Source: DATILI01 sp035476635 (GTDB lineage Bacteria > Pseudomonadota > Gammaproteobacteria > Burkholderiales > Burkholderiaceae_C). From it: DNA of 10,934 bases. The DNA is taken from assembly GCA_035476635.1 (NCBI GenBank), contig DATILI010000185.1, positions 1 to 10,934 of the forward strand, given 5' to 3'. The notes beneath the pieces are model-generated. The model ran no database searches, was not told the origin of the DNA, and saw nothing but the letters and a program-made list of their open reading frames with translations. Both the position numbers and the translations under genes were made by a program. This document shows, piece by piece, positions 1 to 8,037 of this stretch; the first letter of the stretch is position 1, and each line of letters starts with the position of its first letter.

Positions 1-1148
1 TGCCCGGCACTGGCGGCCTGACCCGCGTGACGGACAAGCGCAAGGTGCGCCGCGACCTGGCCGACATTTTCTGCACCACCAGCGAAGGCGTGCGCGCCGA
101 CCGCGCCAAGGACTGGAAGCTGATCGACGCCTGCGCCAAGCCGCAGCAATTCAACGCGCTGCTGGCCACCGAAATCGAAGCGCTGCGCGCCCAGTCGACG
201 CGCACGGGCGCAGCCAAGGGCATCGAGCTGACGCCCTTGAAGGTGACAATCGACGACCAGGGCTACCACTACGCCACGGTGGACGCGCAGGTGGACCGCG
301 AGACCCGCATTGCCACGATCACGGTCAAGGCGCCTGCATCGTCCATCGAATCGACGCCAGCCGCCATCGAGGCCGCCGGGGTCGAATGGTGGCCGCTGAA
401 GTTTGCGCGTGAACTCGACGACGCGATCCTGAACTTGCGCACCAACGAGCTGGAAACAGGCACCTGGGTTTTCAAGACCCGCGGCGACGCGCACCATGTG
501 ATGCAAGCCGACGCCGTGCTTGAAGCGCAAAAGAACCATTGGCTGGTGCGCGAGACCCTGGGCCTGTTGCGCCGCACGCTGGCGCGCGTCGACGTGACCA
601 GTCGCTCGCTGATCGCGCTGGTGGACCAAGGCTCGTGCTTTGCCGGTACGTTCTATGAGCTGGCATTGGCCAGCGACCGCATCTACATGCTGGATTTGCC
701 CGATGCGCCGGACGTTGCGCCCGCATTGCAGTTGAACGCTGCCAACTTCGGTCGCTATCCGGCGGTGAACGGCCTGACGCGGCTGCAGACCCGTTTCTAC
801 GAAGACGCGACGACGATTGCGCAACTGCAAGGCCTGCAGGACAGCCCGCTGCGCGCGGACCAGGCGCTGGGCCTGGGCCTGGTCACGCTCACCCCCGATG
901 ACATCGACTGGGAAGACGAGATCCGCATCATGCTGGAGGAGCGCGCGAGCCTGTCGCCGGATGCGATGACGGGCATGGAAGCTTCGTTGCGCTTCCCTGG
1001 CAAGGAGACCATGGAGACGCGTGTATTCGGGCGGCTCTCGGCCTGGCAGAACTGGATCTTTATTCGCCCCAATGCGGTGGGCGAGGAGGGCGCCTTGAAG
1101 CTGTTTGGTACGGGCAAGAAGGCGAAATTTGATTGGAAGCGGGTGTGA
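1..1148 (+). CDS. boxC: Benzoyl-CoA-dihydrodiol lyase BoxC, 5'-truncated by window edge
   Basis: The reading frame is open from base 3 to a TGA at 1146-1148, giving 381 residues. BoxC is normally about 550 residues, so roughly the N-terminal third lies outside the window. A GTG at 27 is internal and not the start, because the family-like sequence PGTGGLTRVTDKRKVRRDL runs straight through it. BoxC is a cytosolic crotonase-fold enzyme that opens the ring of 2,3-epoxy-2,3-dihydrobenzoyl-CoA with water, releasing formate and 3,4-dehydroadipyl-CoA semialdehyde. A crotonase-like stretch around bases 610-700 (LVDQGSCFAGTFYELALASD) and the C-terminal NWIFIRPNAVGEEGALKLFG fit the family as I remember it. 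boxB follows 61 bp downstream on the same strand, which strongly supports the call. The two are probably cotranscribed. Confidence 0.95.
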   Translation, partial: PGTGGLTRVTDKRKVRRDLADIFCTTSEGVRADRAKDWKLIDACAKPQQFNALLATEIEALRAQSTRTGAAKGIELTPLKVTIDDQGYHYATVDAQVDRETRIATITVKAPASSIESTPAAIEAAGVEWWPLKFARELDDAILNLRTNELETGTWVFKTRGDAHHVMQADAVLEAQKNHWLVRETLGLLRRTLARVDVTSRSLIALVDQGSCFAGTFYELALASDRIYMLDLPDAPDVAPALQLNAANFGRYPAVNGLTRLQTRFYEDATTIAQLQGLQDSPLRADQALGLGLVTLTPDDIDWEDEIRIMLEERASLSPDAMTGMEASLRFPGKETMETRVFGRLSAWQNWIFIRPNAVGEEGALKLFGTGKKAKFDWKRV

Positions 1149-1209
1149 TGGGTAACCCTTTCCCCACGCACAACAAAGTGACTTTATTGAACCCCGAGGA
1201 CACCACATC

Positions 1210-2634
1210 ATGAGCACCATCGACCTGCAAGCCCTGATCCCCAACAACGTCAACCTCGGCGAGAACCGCCAGCTCCAGCGCGCGCTGGAACATTGGCAGC
1301 CCGCCTTCCTGAACTGGTGGGACGAAATGGGTCCGAGCGACTTCAAGGCCAAGGAGGTGTATCTGCGCACCGCCGTCGGCGTGGACGCTTCCGGTTGGGC
1401 CAGCTACGGCTACACGCCCATGCCGGACTACCGCTGGGGCATCTTCATGGCCGACAAGGAAGAGGGCCGCAAGATCGGTTTCGGCGACCACATGGGGCAG
1501 GATGTCTGGCAGGAAGTGCCCGGCGAATACCGCTCGACTTTCCGCCGCCTGATCGTGACGCAGGGCGACACCGAGCCGGCGTCGGTGGAGCAGCAACGCT
1601 TGCTGGGCCACACCGCACCATCGCTGTACGACCTGCGCAACCTGTTCCAGGTCAACGTGGAGGAGGGCCGCCATCTCTGGGCCATGGTCTATCTGCTGCA
1701 TGCGCACTTCGGCCGCGATGGCCGCGAAGAAGCCGAAGAGCTTTTGATGCGCCACAGCGGTGATGCGGACAAGCCGCGCATCCTCGGCACATTCAATGAG
1801 CCGATGGACAACTGGCTTTCGTTCTTCATGTTCACCTACTTCACCGACCGCGACGGCAAGTTTCAGCTGAAGAGCTTTGCCGAGAGCGCGTTCGACCCGT
1901 TGGCACGGACCACGCGCTTCATGCTCACCGAGGAAGCGCACCACATGTTCGTAGGCGAGACGGGCGTGGGCCGCGTGATCAAGCGCACGCTGGAGGTGAT
2001 GAAGGAGCTCGACACCGACGACGTGGCCACCTTGCGCAAGGCCGGCGTGATTGACTTGCCGACCATACAGCGTTTCATGAACTTCTGGTTCACGAGCTCA
2101 CTGGACCTGTTCGGCTCCGAGGCTTCGAGCAACGCGGCCAACTACTTCAGCAACGGCATCAAGGGCCGGCCCGATGAAGCCAAGTTCGCTGACCACGTGG
2201 AAGCCGACACCGAAATGACCATCCAGGTGCCCGACGGCAAGGGTGGCATCAGGAATGAAACGATTTCCACGCGCAACGCCATGAACGAGATCACGCGCCT
2301 GGAGTACGTGAAGGACTGCAACATCGGCGTGACGCGCTGGAACATGGCGATCAAGCGTGCCGGCGTGGACTTCGAACTCAAGCTGCCTTCCACGCGTTTT
2401 CGCCGCGAAGTCGGCGCCTGGGCCAGCGTGCCGATGGACCCGCAAGGCAATCCGGTGAGCGCGGCTGAATTCGAGGCGAAGAAGGACCAGTGGCTGCCGA
2501 CGCCGGCCGACACGGCCTTTGTGAAGAGCCTGATGCACCGTGTCACCGAGCTCGGCAAGATGGCCGCCTGGATCGCCCCGCCGGACCGGGGTATCAATGC
2601 CAATCCGATTGAGTACGAGTACGTGAAGCTCTGA
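1210..2634 (+). CDS. boxB: Benzoyl-CoA 2,3-epoxidase, di-iron subunit BoxB
   Basis: Complete at 474 residues, the usual BoxB length. BoxB is the soluble class I di-iron oxygenase that uses O2 to convert benzoyl-CoA to its 2,3-epoxide, with electrons from a reductase (BoxA in the classical system). The ligands I recall from the Azoarcus evansii structure (Glu120, Glu150, His153, Asp211, Glu240, His243) all reappear here at a constant offset of two: E122, E152, H155, D213, E242 and H245. They lie in the segments DTEP, EEGRH, FTDRD and EEAHH. The ATG is preceded by GAGGA at 1196-1200, nine bases upstream. It lies 61 bp after boxC, whose product is the next enzyme in the pathway. The gene ends in TGA only 3 bp from the end of the convergent DUF488 gene, so boxB is the last gene of its operon and no boxA follows it. 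Confidence 0.96.
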   Translation: MSTIDLQALIPNNVNLGENRQLQRALEHWQPAFLNWWDEMGPSDFKAKEVYLRTAVGVDASGWASYGYTPMPDYRWGIFMADKEEGRKIGFGDHMGQDVWQEVPGEYRSTFRRLIVTQGDTEPASVEQQRLLGHTAPSLYDLRNLFQVNVEEGRHLWAMVYLLHAHFGRDGREEAEELLMRHSGDADKPRILGTFNEPMDNWLSFFMFTYFTDRDGKFQLKSFAESAFDPLARTTRFMLTEEAHHMFVGETGVGRVIKRTLEVMKELDTDDVATLRKAGVIDLPTIQRFMNFWFTSSLDLFGSEASSNAANYFSNGIKGRPDEAKFADHVEADTEMTIQVPDGKGGIRNETISTRNAMNEITRLEYVKDCNIGVTRWNMAIKRAGVDFELKLPSTRFRREVGAWASVPMDPQGNPVSAAEFEAKKDQWLPTPADTAFVKSLMHRVTELGKMAAWIAPPDRGINANPIEYEYVKL

Positions 2635-2637
2635 CGC

Positions 2638-3024
2638 TCAGGCGATCTTCGCGCCCCGCTCGTTGAGCAGCTCACGCAGCAGCGAGCGGTGGCAGCGCGC
2701 TTCGTCTTCGCAATAGCAGCCGACCGCGAAGTTCGTGCCGTGCGAGAGCGCGGCCAGCAGGTCGAGGTTGCGGCTTGCATCCGCCTGTGTCATCTCGCTT
2801 CGGTATTTCTTGCGGAAGGCCGCCCAGTCCTTGTCGGATTCGACCGTCTGGCCGAGCTGCATCGTCTCTGCGCTGGGTGCGAGGTTCGGGTACCAGACGT
2901 CGTACCAGTTCTGCGAAGCGAACTCACTCTTGGGCACGCCGCGTGGCGGGCGGCGCACCGTGCCGATGCGCAGGCCCTCGTCCGCGCTTCGCGCGGTGCC
3001 CAGCTTCACGATCTTCACGGTCAT
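2638..3024 (-). CDS. DUF488 family protein (YeaO-like)
   Basis: A 128-residue protein with the features of the DUF488 / YeaO group: an N-terminal strand MTVKIVKLGT, a tryptophan- and proline-rich middle (QNWYDVWYPNLAPS, residues 38-51) and a conserved C-terminal motif CYCEDEARCHRSLLRELL (103-120) with C103, C105 and C111. The biochemical role of the family is not firmly known, and no function is claimed. The start is well supported by AAAGGAGA (3032-3039 on the plus strand), seven bases before the ATG. The gene converges on boxB with 3 bp between stop codons. It is divergent from the tRNA genes, and its ribosome-binding site overlaps the probable -35 element of tRNA-Pro. Confidence 0.88.
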   Translation of the reverse strand: MTVKIVKLGTARSADEGLRIGTVRRPPRGVPKSEFASQNWYDVWYPNLAPSAETMQLGQTVESDKDWAAFRKKYRSEMTQADASRNLDLLAALSHGTNFAVGCYCEDEARCHRSLLRELLNERGAKIA

Positions 3025-3037
3025 TATTTCGTCTCCT

Positions 3038-3068
3038 TTGCAATCGAGCCTCTGCGGGCAGCTAGAAT
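3038..3068 (+). promoter_or_regulatory. Probable sigma70 promoter of the tRNA-Pro / tRNA-Arg unit
   Basis: TTGCAA at 3038-3043 and TAGAAT at 3063-3068 are separated by 19 bp, a little longer than ideal. The -10 matches consensus at five of six bases and is followed by a GC-rich discriminator (AGCGGG), typical of stringently controlled stable-RNA promoters. The expected start, six to eight bases after the -10, is at about 3074-3076. That would leave only one to three bases before mature tRNA-Pro. The site was judged by eye only. Confidence 0.5.
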
Positions 3069-3076
3069 AGCGGGTT

Positions 3077-3153
<77 letters not shown>

Positions 3154-3160
3154 AATTAAC

Positions 3161-3183
3161 AAGGGCCCACTGTGTGGGCCCTT
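3161..3183 (+). terminator. Perfect 10-bp hairpin between the two tRNAs (terminator-like, no T-tract)
   Basis: AAGGGCCCAC (3161-3170), loop TGT, then GTGGGCCCTT (3174-3183) form a perfect stem. The arms are A/T-ended in the manner of an intrinsic terminator, but the bases that follow (TCATCCATCTT) are not a continuous T-run. Only 14 bases separate the hairpin from tRNA-Arg and I see no promoter for tRNA-Arg there. A leaky terminator or an RNA-processing boundary within one transcript is therefore as likely as full termination. Confidence 0.45.
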
Positions 3184-3197
3184 CATCCATCTTGCAT

Positions 3198-3274
3198 CTG
3201 CCCGTAGCTCAGTTGGATAGAGCACCGGCCTTCTAAGCCGGTTGTCGGGGGTTCGATCCCCTCCGGGCAGGCCA
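3198..3274 (+). tRNA. tRNA-Arg (anticodon TCT)
   Basis: A full 77-base cloverleaf. The acceptor stem CTGCCCG (3198-3204) pairs perfectly with CGGGCAG (3264-3270), followed by discriminator G and an encoded CCA (3272-3274). The D-stem is GCTC/GAGC, the anticodon arm is CCGGC-CTTCTAA-GCCGG with anticodon TCT, and the T-arm is GGGGG-TTCGATC-CCCTC. The sequence around the D-arm and the G73 discriminator resemble bacterial tRNA-Arg(TCT). A start at G3200 was considered but leaves the acceptor stem mispaired. It decodes AGA and AGG, which are rare codons in GC-rich genomes. It lies 44 bp after tRNA-Pro and is probably cotranscribed with it. Confidence 0.96.
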
Positions 3275-3305
3275 AATCTCCAAAAAAGCTTCCAAACGTT
3301 TTTCT

Positions 3306-3998
3306 TCAGCGGCGCGCGTACTGCATGCTGCCGAACAACACTTCGCGCGCCTTGTCGTCGGTGATGGGCTTGCGCAGGCTGGCCAATACTTGCACGCCGC
3401 GTTGCACGGCCGGGCGCTGCGCTATCGCGTTGAACCACTTTTCCAGATACGGATATTCGCTCAGGACAATGCCCTGGTTCTGCCAGTTGCGCAACCACGG
3501 GAAGGTGGCGATGTCGGCAATCGAGTATTCGGCGCCCGCGAGATACTTGTTCTTCGACAACTGCTTGTCGATGACACCGTACAGGCGCTTGGCTTCGTTG
3601 CTGTAGCGGTCGATGGCGTAGCCGATTTTCTCTGGCGCGTAGAGGCGAAAGTGGTGGGTCTGGCCCAGCATCGGGCCGACGCTGCCCATCTGGAACATCA
3701 GCCACTGCAGGACTTCATACTTCTTCCGGTCGGATTTGGGAAGCAGCTTGCCGGTCTTGGCGGCAAGATACAAGAGAATCGCGCCCGACTCGAACAGCGA
3801 GATGGGTTGCCCATCCGGGCCATCCGGGTCGGTCAGGGCGGGAATCTTGTTGTTCGGGCTGATGGCAAGGAAGTCAGCCTTGAACTGGTCGCCTGTGCCG
3901 ATGTTGACGGGAATGGCGCGGTAGGGCAGCCCGCATTCTTCCAGCATGATGTGTACTTTGTGTCCGTTGGGCGTGGGCCAGGAAAACACTTCGATCAT
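3306..3998 (-). CDS. yfcG: Glutathione S-transferase, Nu class (YfcG-like)
   Basis: The predicted cytosolic protein has 230 residues. The frame is open 54 bases further, but the ATG at 3998 is chosen because AAAGAGG (4005-4011 on the plus strand) sits six bases upstream and the product then begins MIEVFSWPTPNGHK, just like YfcG. The N-terminal thioredoxin-like domain (about 1-85) carries T9-P10-N11-G12, the glutathione-contacting segment of Nu-class enzymes in place of a classical Tyr/Ser/Cys. It also has the cis-proline motif NNKIPAL (49-55) and ESGAI (70-74). An all-alpha C-terminal domain follows, with the N-capping region YSIADIATFPW. E. coli YfcG is a disulfide-bond reductase that uses glutathione, and the same role is inferred here. 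The gene is divergent from the next one with 60 bp between starts and is not part of the catabolic clusters. Confidence 0.92.
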   Translation of the reverse strand: MIEVFSWPTPNGHKVHIMLEECGLPYRAIPVNIGTGDQFKADFLAISPNNKIPALTDPDGPDGQPISLFESGAILLYLAAKTGKLLPKSDRKKYEVLQWLMFQMGSVGPMLGQTHHFRLYAPEKIGYAIDRYSNEAKRLYGVIDKQLSKNKYLAGAEYSIADIATFPWLRNWQNQGIVLSEYPYLEKWFNAIAQRPAVQRGVQVLASLRKPITDDKAREVLFGSMQYARR

Positions 3999-4058
3999 CA
4001 ATGGCCTCTTTCTTGCGTTCTTGCCGAATAATGCGACTTTAGGGGAAATCAAAAACCC

Positions 4059-4751
4059 ATGTTCGACCGTATCAAAAAGGCGTTTGCCAGGGATGGTCCC
4101 AATTCAGAGCGGCAGCCCGGGCCTAGCGACGCGCGGGAATGGGCGAGCACGCACGGCCTGACCTTCGAGGGGCAGCCGCCCGGCGAAGCGTTCACGCTCA
4201 GTGCCAGGGTCGGCGGCAAACCCTGGCGCATGCAGCGCACGCGCCCCTCGCGCCCGTTCATCCGGGGCGAGGAGCTCAGGGCACGGGCAGAGCTGGACCT
4301 GGGGAATGAAATTGCGGTGCTGGTGATGAACCGCGCGCTCAAGGATGCGCTGGAGCGCCAGGCCTACGACCGCTATACCGATACCCTGCAGACCACGATG
4401 GATTCGAGCACGCCCGAAGAAATCCGCTGGCTGTCGATGTTCGACGAGGTGGGCTGGGAAAGCGCGCCGGATGCGTTCTGGGATCGCTACGCCATCCTGG
4501 CCGACCAGCGCGAGCACGCCCAGACCTGGATCAACGAGTCGCTGTGCGGCCTGCTGCTGGGTTGGCCGCAGGATGGGCCGAACGCGCAAACGCCGTTTAC
4601 CCTGATGCTGGTGCGCGGCAAGGCCTACCTGCGCATGGAATACGCGCCGGCCGATCTCCCGACCCTGGCGCACGCCACCACGATTTTCGTCAACGCATGT
4701 GAATCAGCCCTTGCCGGGCTGGCTGGAAAGCCACCCGGCAAGGGCCGATAA
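4059..4751 (+). CDS. Uncharacterised 230-residue protein
   Basis: I do not recognise this protein. It starts at ATG 4059, 12 bases after AGGGGA (4041-4046), and ends at TAA 4749-4751. There is no signal peptide, membrane segment or metal-binding motif. It begins with a basic amphipathic stretch (MFDRIKKAFARD), then has a predicted beta-rich part (about 35-95) containing GGKPWRMQRTRPSRPF. An acidic, tryptophan-containing helical middle follows (about 113-165: STPEEIRWLSMFDEVGWE and FWDRYAILAD), then a short beta stretch TLMLVRGKAYLRMEY. The tail GKPPGKGR is basic. Codon use is like that of its neighbours, so it is probably a real, vertically inherited gene. It stands alone between the divergent transferase and the convergent acyl-CoA dehydrogenase, so context gives no function. 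Confidence 0.8.
   Translation: MFDRIKKAFARDGPNSERQPGPSDAREWASTHGLTFEGQPPGEAFTLSARVGGKPWRMQRTRPSRPFIRGEELRARAELDLGNEIAVLVMNRALKDALERQAYDRYTDTLQTTMDSSTPEEIRWLSMFDEVGWESAPDAFWDRYAILADQREHAQTWINESLCGLLLGWPQDGPNAQTPFTLMLVRGKAYLRMEYAPADLPTLAHATTIFVNACESALAGLAGKPPGKGR
4708..4744. repeat. Strong inverted repeat ending just before the stop codon, with GNRA-type tetraloop
   Basis: CCCTTGCCGGG (4708-4718) and CCCGGCAAGGG (4734-4744) are perfect 11-base complements. Inside them GGCT (4721-4724) and AGCC (4729-4732) pair around GGAA, a GNRA tetraloop. The hairpin lies within the last codons of the uncharacterised gene and is followed by its TAA, then a 28-bp gap to the end of the convergent acyl-CoA dehydrogenase gene. 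No T-run follows on either strand, so it may act as a barrier to transcription or RNA decay rather than a classical terminator. Confidence 0.6.
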
Positions 4752-4779
4752 GACCAGTGACTTGGCTCCCAGGCTGCGG

Positions 4780-6051
<1,272 letters not shown>

Positions 6052-6056
6052 GCAGT

Positions 6057-6063
6057 TCTCCTT
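6057..6063 (-). promoter_or_regulatory. Ribosome-binding site that fixes the acyl-CoA dehydrogenase start
   Basis: The minus strand reads AAGGAGA here, five bases before the ATG at 6051. It is the best Shine-Dalgarno sequence in this gene cluster. It rules out the longer open frame, which would overlap the phosphotransferase gene by about 200 bases. Confidence 0.8.
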
Positions 6064-6089
6064 GAATGCGGTAGGTTGTTTGCTCGGGG

Positions 6090-7175
6090 TCAGGCCTGTT
6101 GTGCGAATTGCCAGGCCAGCTCGGCCATCGGTCGTGCACTCGCGCCGGAGCTGGCGGCCTGGGCGCTGGAAGCGGTGCCGGCCTCCACGCGCTTGGCGAT
6201 GCCTTGCAGAATGGCGGCGATGCGGAACATGTTGTAGGCGAGGTAGAAGTTCCAGTCGGCCTTGAGTGCGTCGGGCGTGGCAAGGCCGGTGCGCTCGCAA
6301 TAGCGGTGGATGTATTCGTCTTCGGAAGGAATGCCCAAGGCCGCGAGGTCCAGCCCGCCGATGCCCCGGAACGAGCCATGCGGAATATTCCAGGCCATGC
6401 AGTGGTAGCTGAAATCGGCCAACGGATGGCCCAAGGTGGACAGCTCCCAGTCCAGCACTGCGATCACGCGCGGTGCGCTGGTGTCAAACATCAGGTTGTC
6501 CAGCCGGTAGTCGCCGTGCACGATGGAGACCTTGGTTTCGTCGCGCGCACTGGCCGGCATGTGGGCCGGCAGCCAGGCCATGAGCTTGTCCATCTCGGGA
6601 ATGGGCTGCGTGATCGAGGCCAGGTACTGCTTGCTCCAGCGGCCGATCTGGCGGTCGAAGTAATTGCCTGGCTTGCCATAGCTGGCCAGGCCCCGCTCGG
6701 CGAACTTCACGGTATGCAGCGCGGCGATCACGCGGTTCATTTCGTCGTACATCGCGCCGCGGCCGGCCTGGTCCATCTCGGGCAGCGCCTGGTCCCACAG
6801 GACTCGCCCCTGCATGAATTCCATCACATAGAAGGCGCGGCCGATCACCGATTCGTCTTCGCACAGGCAGTGCATGCGCGGCACTGGAACATCCGTGCCA
6901 TGGAGCCCGCGCATGACGGCGAACTCACGCTCGACCGCATGGGCCGAAGGCAGCAGCTTGGCCACCGGCCCGGGCTTGGCGCGCATCACATAGCTCTGCC
7001 TGGGCGTCACCAGCTTGTAGGTGGGGTTGGATTGGCCGCCCTTGAACATTTCGACGGTCAACGGGCCGCTGAAGCCTTCGAGGTTCTTCTCGAGCCAGGC
7101 GCTCAGGACAGCCGTGTCGAAAACATGCTGGCCGGTGACCGGGCGGGTACCGACGAAATGGTCAAATTCGCTCAT
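6090..7175 (-). CDS. APH-fold phosphotransferase, ACAD10/11 kinase-domain-like (LvaA-like)
   Basis: A 361-residue cytosolic protein of the aminoglycoside-phosphotransferase fold. A glycine-containing nucleotide loop FKGGQSNPTYKL (44-55) is followed by YVMRAKP (62-68) and E83 in VEREF. The catalytic loop is HGDYRLDN (220-227) with the base D222 and metal ligand N227. The second metal ligand is D242 in LDWE. YGKPGNYFDRQIGRW (166-180) resembles the kinase-like domain of ACAD10/11. The C-terminus has a small Ala/Ser-rich stretch (about 333-348). Antibiotic phosphorylation is unlikely given the context. In LvaA and ACAD10/11 this domain phosphorylates the 4-hydroxyl of a 4-hydroxyacyl-CoA, and the partner dehydrogenase lies 38 bp downstream. 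Its ribosome-binding site is weak. It follows the regulator by 27 bp and is probably cotranscribed with it. Confidence 0.9.
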   Translation of the reverse strand: MSEFDHFVGTRPVTGQHVFDTAVLSAWLEKNLEGFSGPLTVEMFKGGQSNPTYKLVTPRQSYVMRAKPGPVAKLLPSAHAVEREFAVMRGLHGTDVPVPRMHCLCEDESVIGRAFYVMEFMQGRVLWDQALPEMDQAGRGAMYDEMNRVIAALHTVKFAERGLASYGKPGNYFDRQIGRWSKQYLASITQPIPEMDKLMAWLPAHMPASARDETKVSIVHGDYRLDNLMFDTSAPRVIAVLDWELSTLGHPLADFSYHCMAWNIPHGSFRGIGGLDLAALGIPSEDEYIHRYCERTGLATPDALKADWNFYLAYNMFRIAAILQGIAKRVEAGTASSAQAASSGASARPMAELAWQFAQQA

Positions 7176-7202
7176 GGTGAATGCAGGTCCGGTTTTTTGG
7201 TT

Positions 7203-7922
7203 TTAGTTGTCGGCTTCAATGATGCGCATCAACACTTCGCTGTTGCGAATGATGAGCCCGCCCGGCTCGATGCGGATCGCGTCGTCGCGCTCCATTGCCT
7301 TGAGTTCCTGGTTGACGCGCTGGCGCGAAGCGCCCAACAGCTGGGCCAGTTCTTCCTGCGCCAGCTGCAGGCCGATGCGGACCTCGCGCCCATCGCTCAG
7401 GGACGGCACGCCGTAGCTGCGCGCAAGGTGCAGCAATTGCTTGGCCAGGCGCGCGCGCAACGGCAGCGTGTTGAGGTCTTCCACCAGGCCGTAGAGCTGG
7501 CGGATGCGGCGCGCGTGCAAGCGCAGCAAGGCTTCGTAGAGTTCGACGTGGGCCGCGAGTATCTTCTTGAAGTCGGCTTTCGCCACGCACAGCGTCGTGG
7601 TGTCGCCATGCGCATAGGCATCGTGCGTGCGCCGGTCGCCGTCGAAGATCGACACATCGCCGAACCAGATGCCAGGCTCCACATAGGTCAACGTGATCTG
7701 CTTGCCTGAAATCGATGTCGAGCTCACCCGTACCGCGCCCCTGGCGCAGGCAATCCATTCCTCGGGCGGATCGCCGCGCGCCGAGAGCAGTTCGCCGTCC
7801 TTGTAACGTTTGACGTATGCGCATCGAAGAATGTCGTGTCGAAGAGAGGGTGAGAGGGATGAGAACCAACGACCGCCGTTGATTGCCTCACGTTCTTCAA
7901 TGGTAAGAATCGGGTCGTCCAT
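7203..7922 (-). CDS. Crp/Fnr family transcriptional regulator
   Basis: A 239-residue protein with the two-domain Crp/Fnr plan. An N-terminal cyclic-nucleotide-binding-like beta barrel (about 17-125) contains FGDVSIFDGDRRTHDAYA (87-104), the equivalent of the phosphate-binding cassette, with Asp instead of the usual Glu after FG. A long dimer helix (about 126-160) follows, then a winged helix-turn-helix whose recognition helix lies in LAQLLGASRQRVNQELKAM (192-210). The N-terminal four-cysteine iron-sulfur pattern of FNR is absent (only C34, C59 and C112). The ligand is therefore unclear: cAMP, an acyl-CoA or none. No strong ribosome-binding site is visible. It is the first gene of the regulator-phosphotransferase-dehydrogenase group, and the repeats just upstream could be its own operator. 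Confidence 0.92.
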   Translation of the reverse strand: MDDPILTIEEREAINGGRWFSSLSPSLRHDILRCAYVKRYKDGELLSARGDPPEEWIACARGAVRVSSTSISGKQITLTYVEPGIWFGDVSIFDGDRRTHDAYAHGDTTTLCVAKADFKKILAAHVELYEALLRLHARRIRQLYGLVEDLNTLPLRARLAKQLLHLARSYGVPSLSDGREVRIGLQLAQEELAQLLGASRQRVNQELKAMERDDAIRIEPGGLIIRNSEVLMRIIEADN

Positions 7923-7936
7923 GGTCTGTCTTTTGT

Positions 7937-7996
7937 GTGACTGATGACACGAGGATTGTCACTCGCGGGACCAGTGCGTGACCAGAGGGTTGTCAC
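7937..7996. promoter_or_regulatory. Candidate operator region: five GTGAC/GTCAC-type pentamers and a direct repeat
   Basis: The 60-bp stretch upstream of the Crp-type gene contains GTGAC (7937), GACAC (7946), GTCAC (7958), GTGAC (7978) and GTCAC (7992). GTGAC-N9-GTCAC (7978-7996) is a short inverted repeat. GAGG(A/G)TTGTCAC is directly repeated at 7951-7962 and 7985-7996, offset by 34 bp. GTGA/TCAC are also the half-sites used by Crp-family proteins, but the spacings differ from the classical GTGA-N8-TCAC. Operator function is inferred from position and repetition only. Confidence 0.4.
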
Positions 7997-8000
7997 CTGA

Positions 8001-8023
8001 GCGTCTGCGTGGCACGCAGGCGC
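8001..8023 (-). terminator. Hairpin between the crotonase gene and the Crp-type gene
   Basis: GCGTCTGCG (8001-8009) and CGCAGGCGC (8015-8023) can form nine pairs, one of them G-T, around TGGCA. The hairpin begins 14 bases after the crotonase stop codon, in the right place to end or attenuate the upstream transcript. No T-run follows on the minus strand, so it is not a textbook intrinsic terminator. Confidence 0.35.
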
Positions 8024-8037
8024 CCGGTTGCCGCTTC

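Noticed and set aside
1060..1944. 294-residue open frame on the minus strand
   Set aside because: Antisense to the end of boxC and the first half of boxB, both of which are certain.
6052..6300. N-terminal extension of the acyl-CoA dehydrogenase
   Set aside because: It would overlap the phosphotransferase gene by about 200 bases, does not look like the family, and a strong ribosome-binding site supports the start at 6051.
6090..7175. Aminoglycoside resistance kinase
   Set aside because: The fold is shared, but the neighbouring ACAD10/11-like dehydrogenase and catabolic context point to a metabolic kinase.
6099..7709. 536-residue open frame on the plus strand
   Set aside because: Antisense to the phosphotransferase and Crp-type genes, whose motifs are unmistakable. 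The antisense product is low-complexity and unrelated to any family I know.
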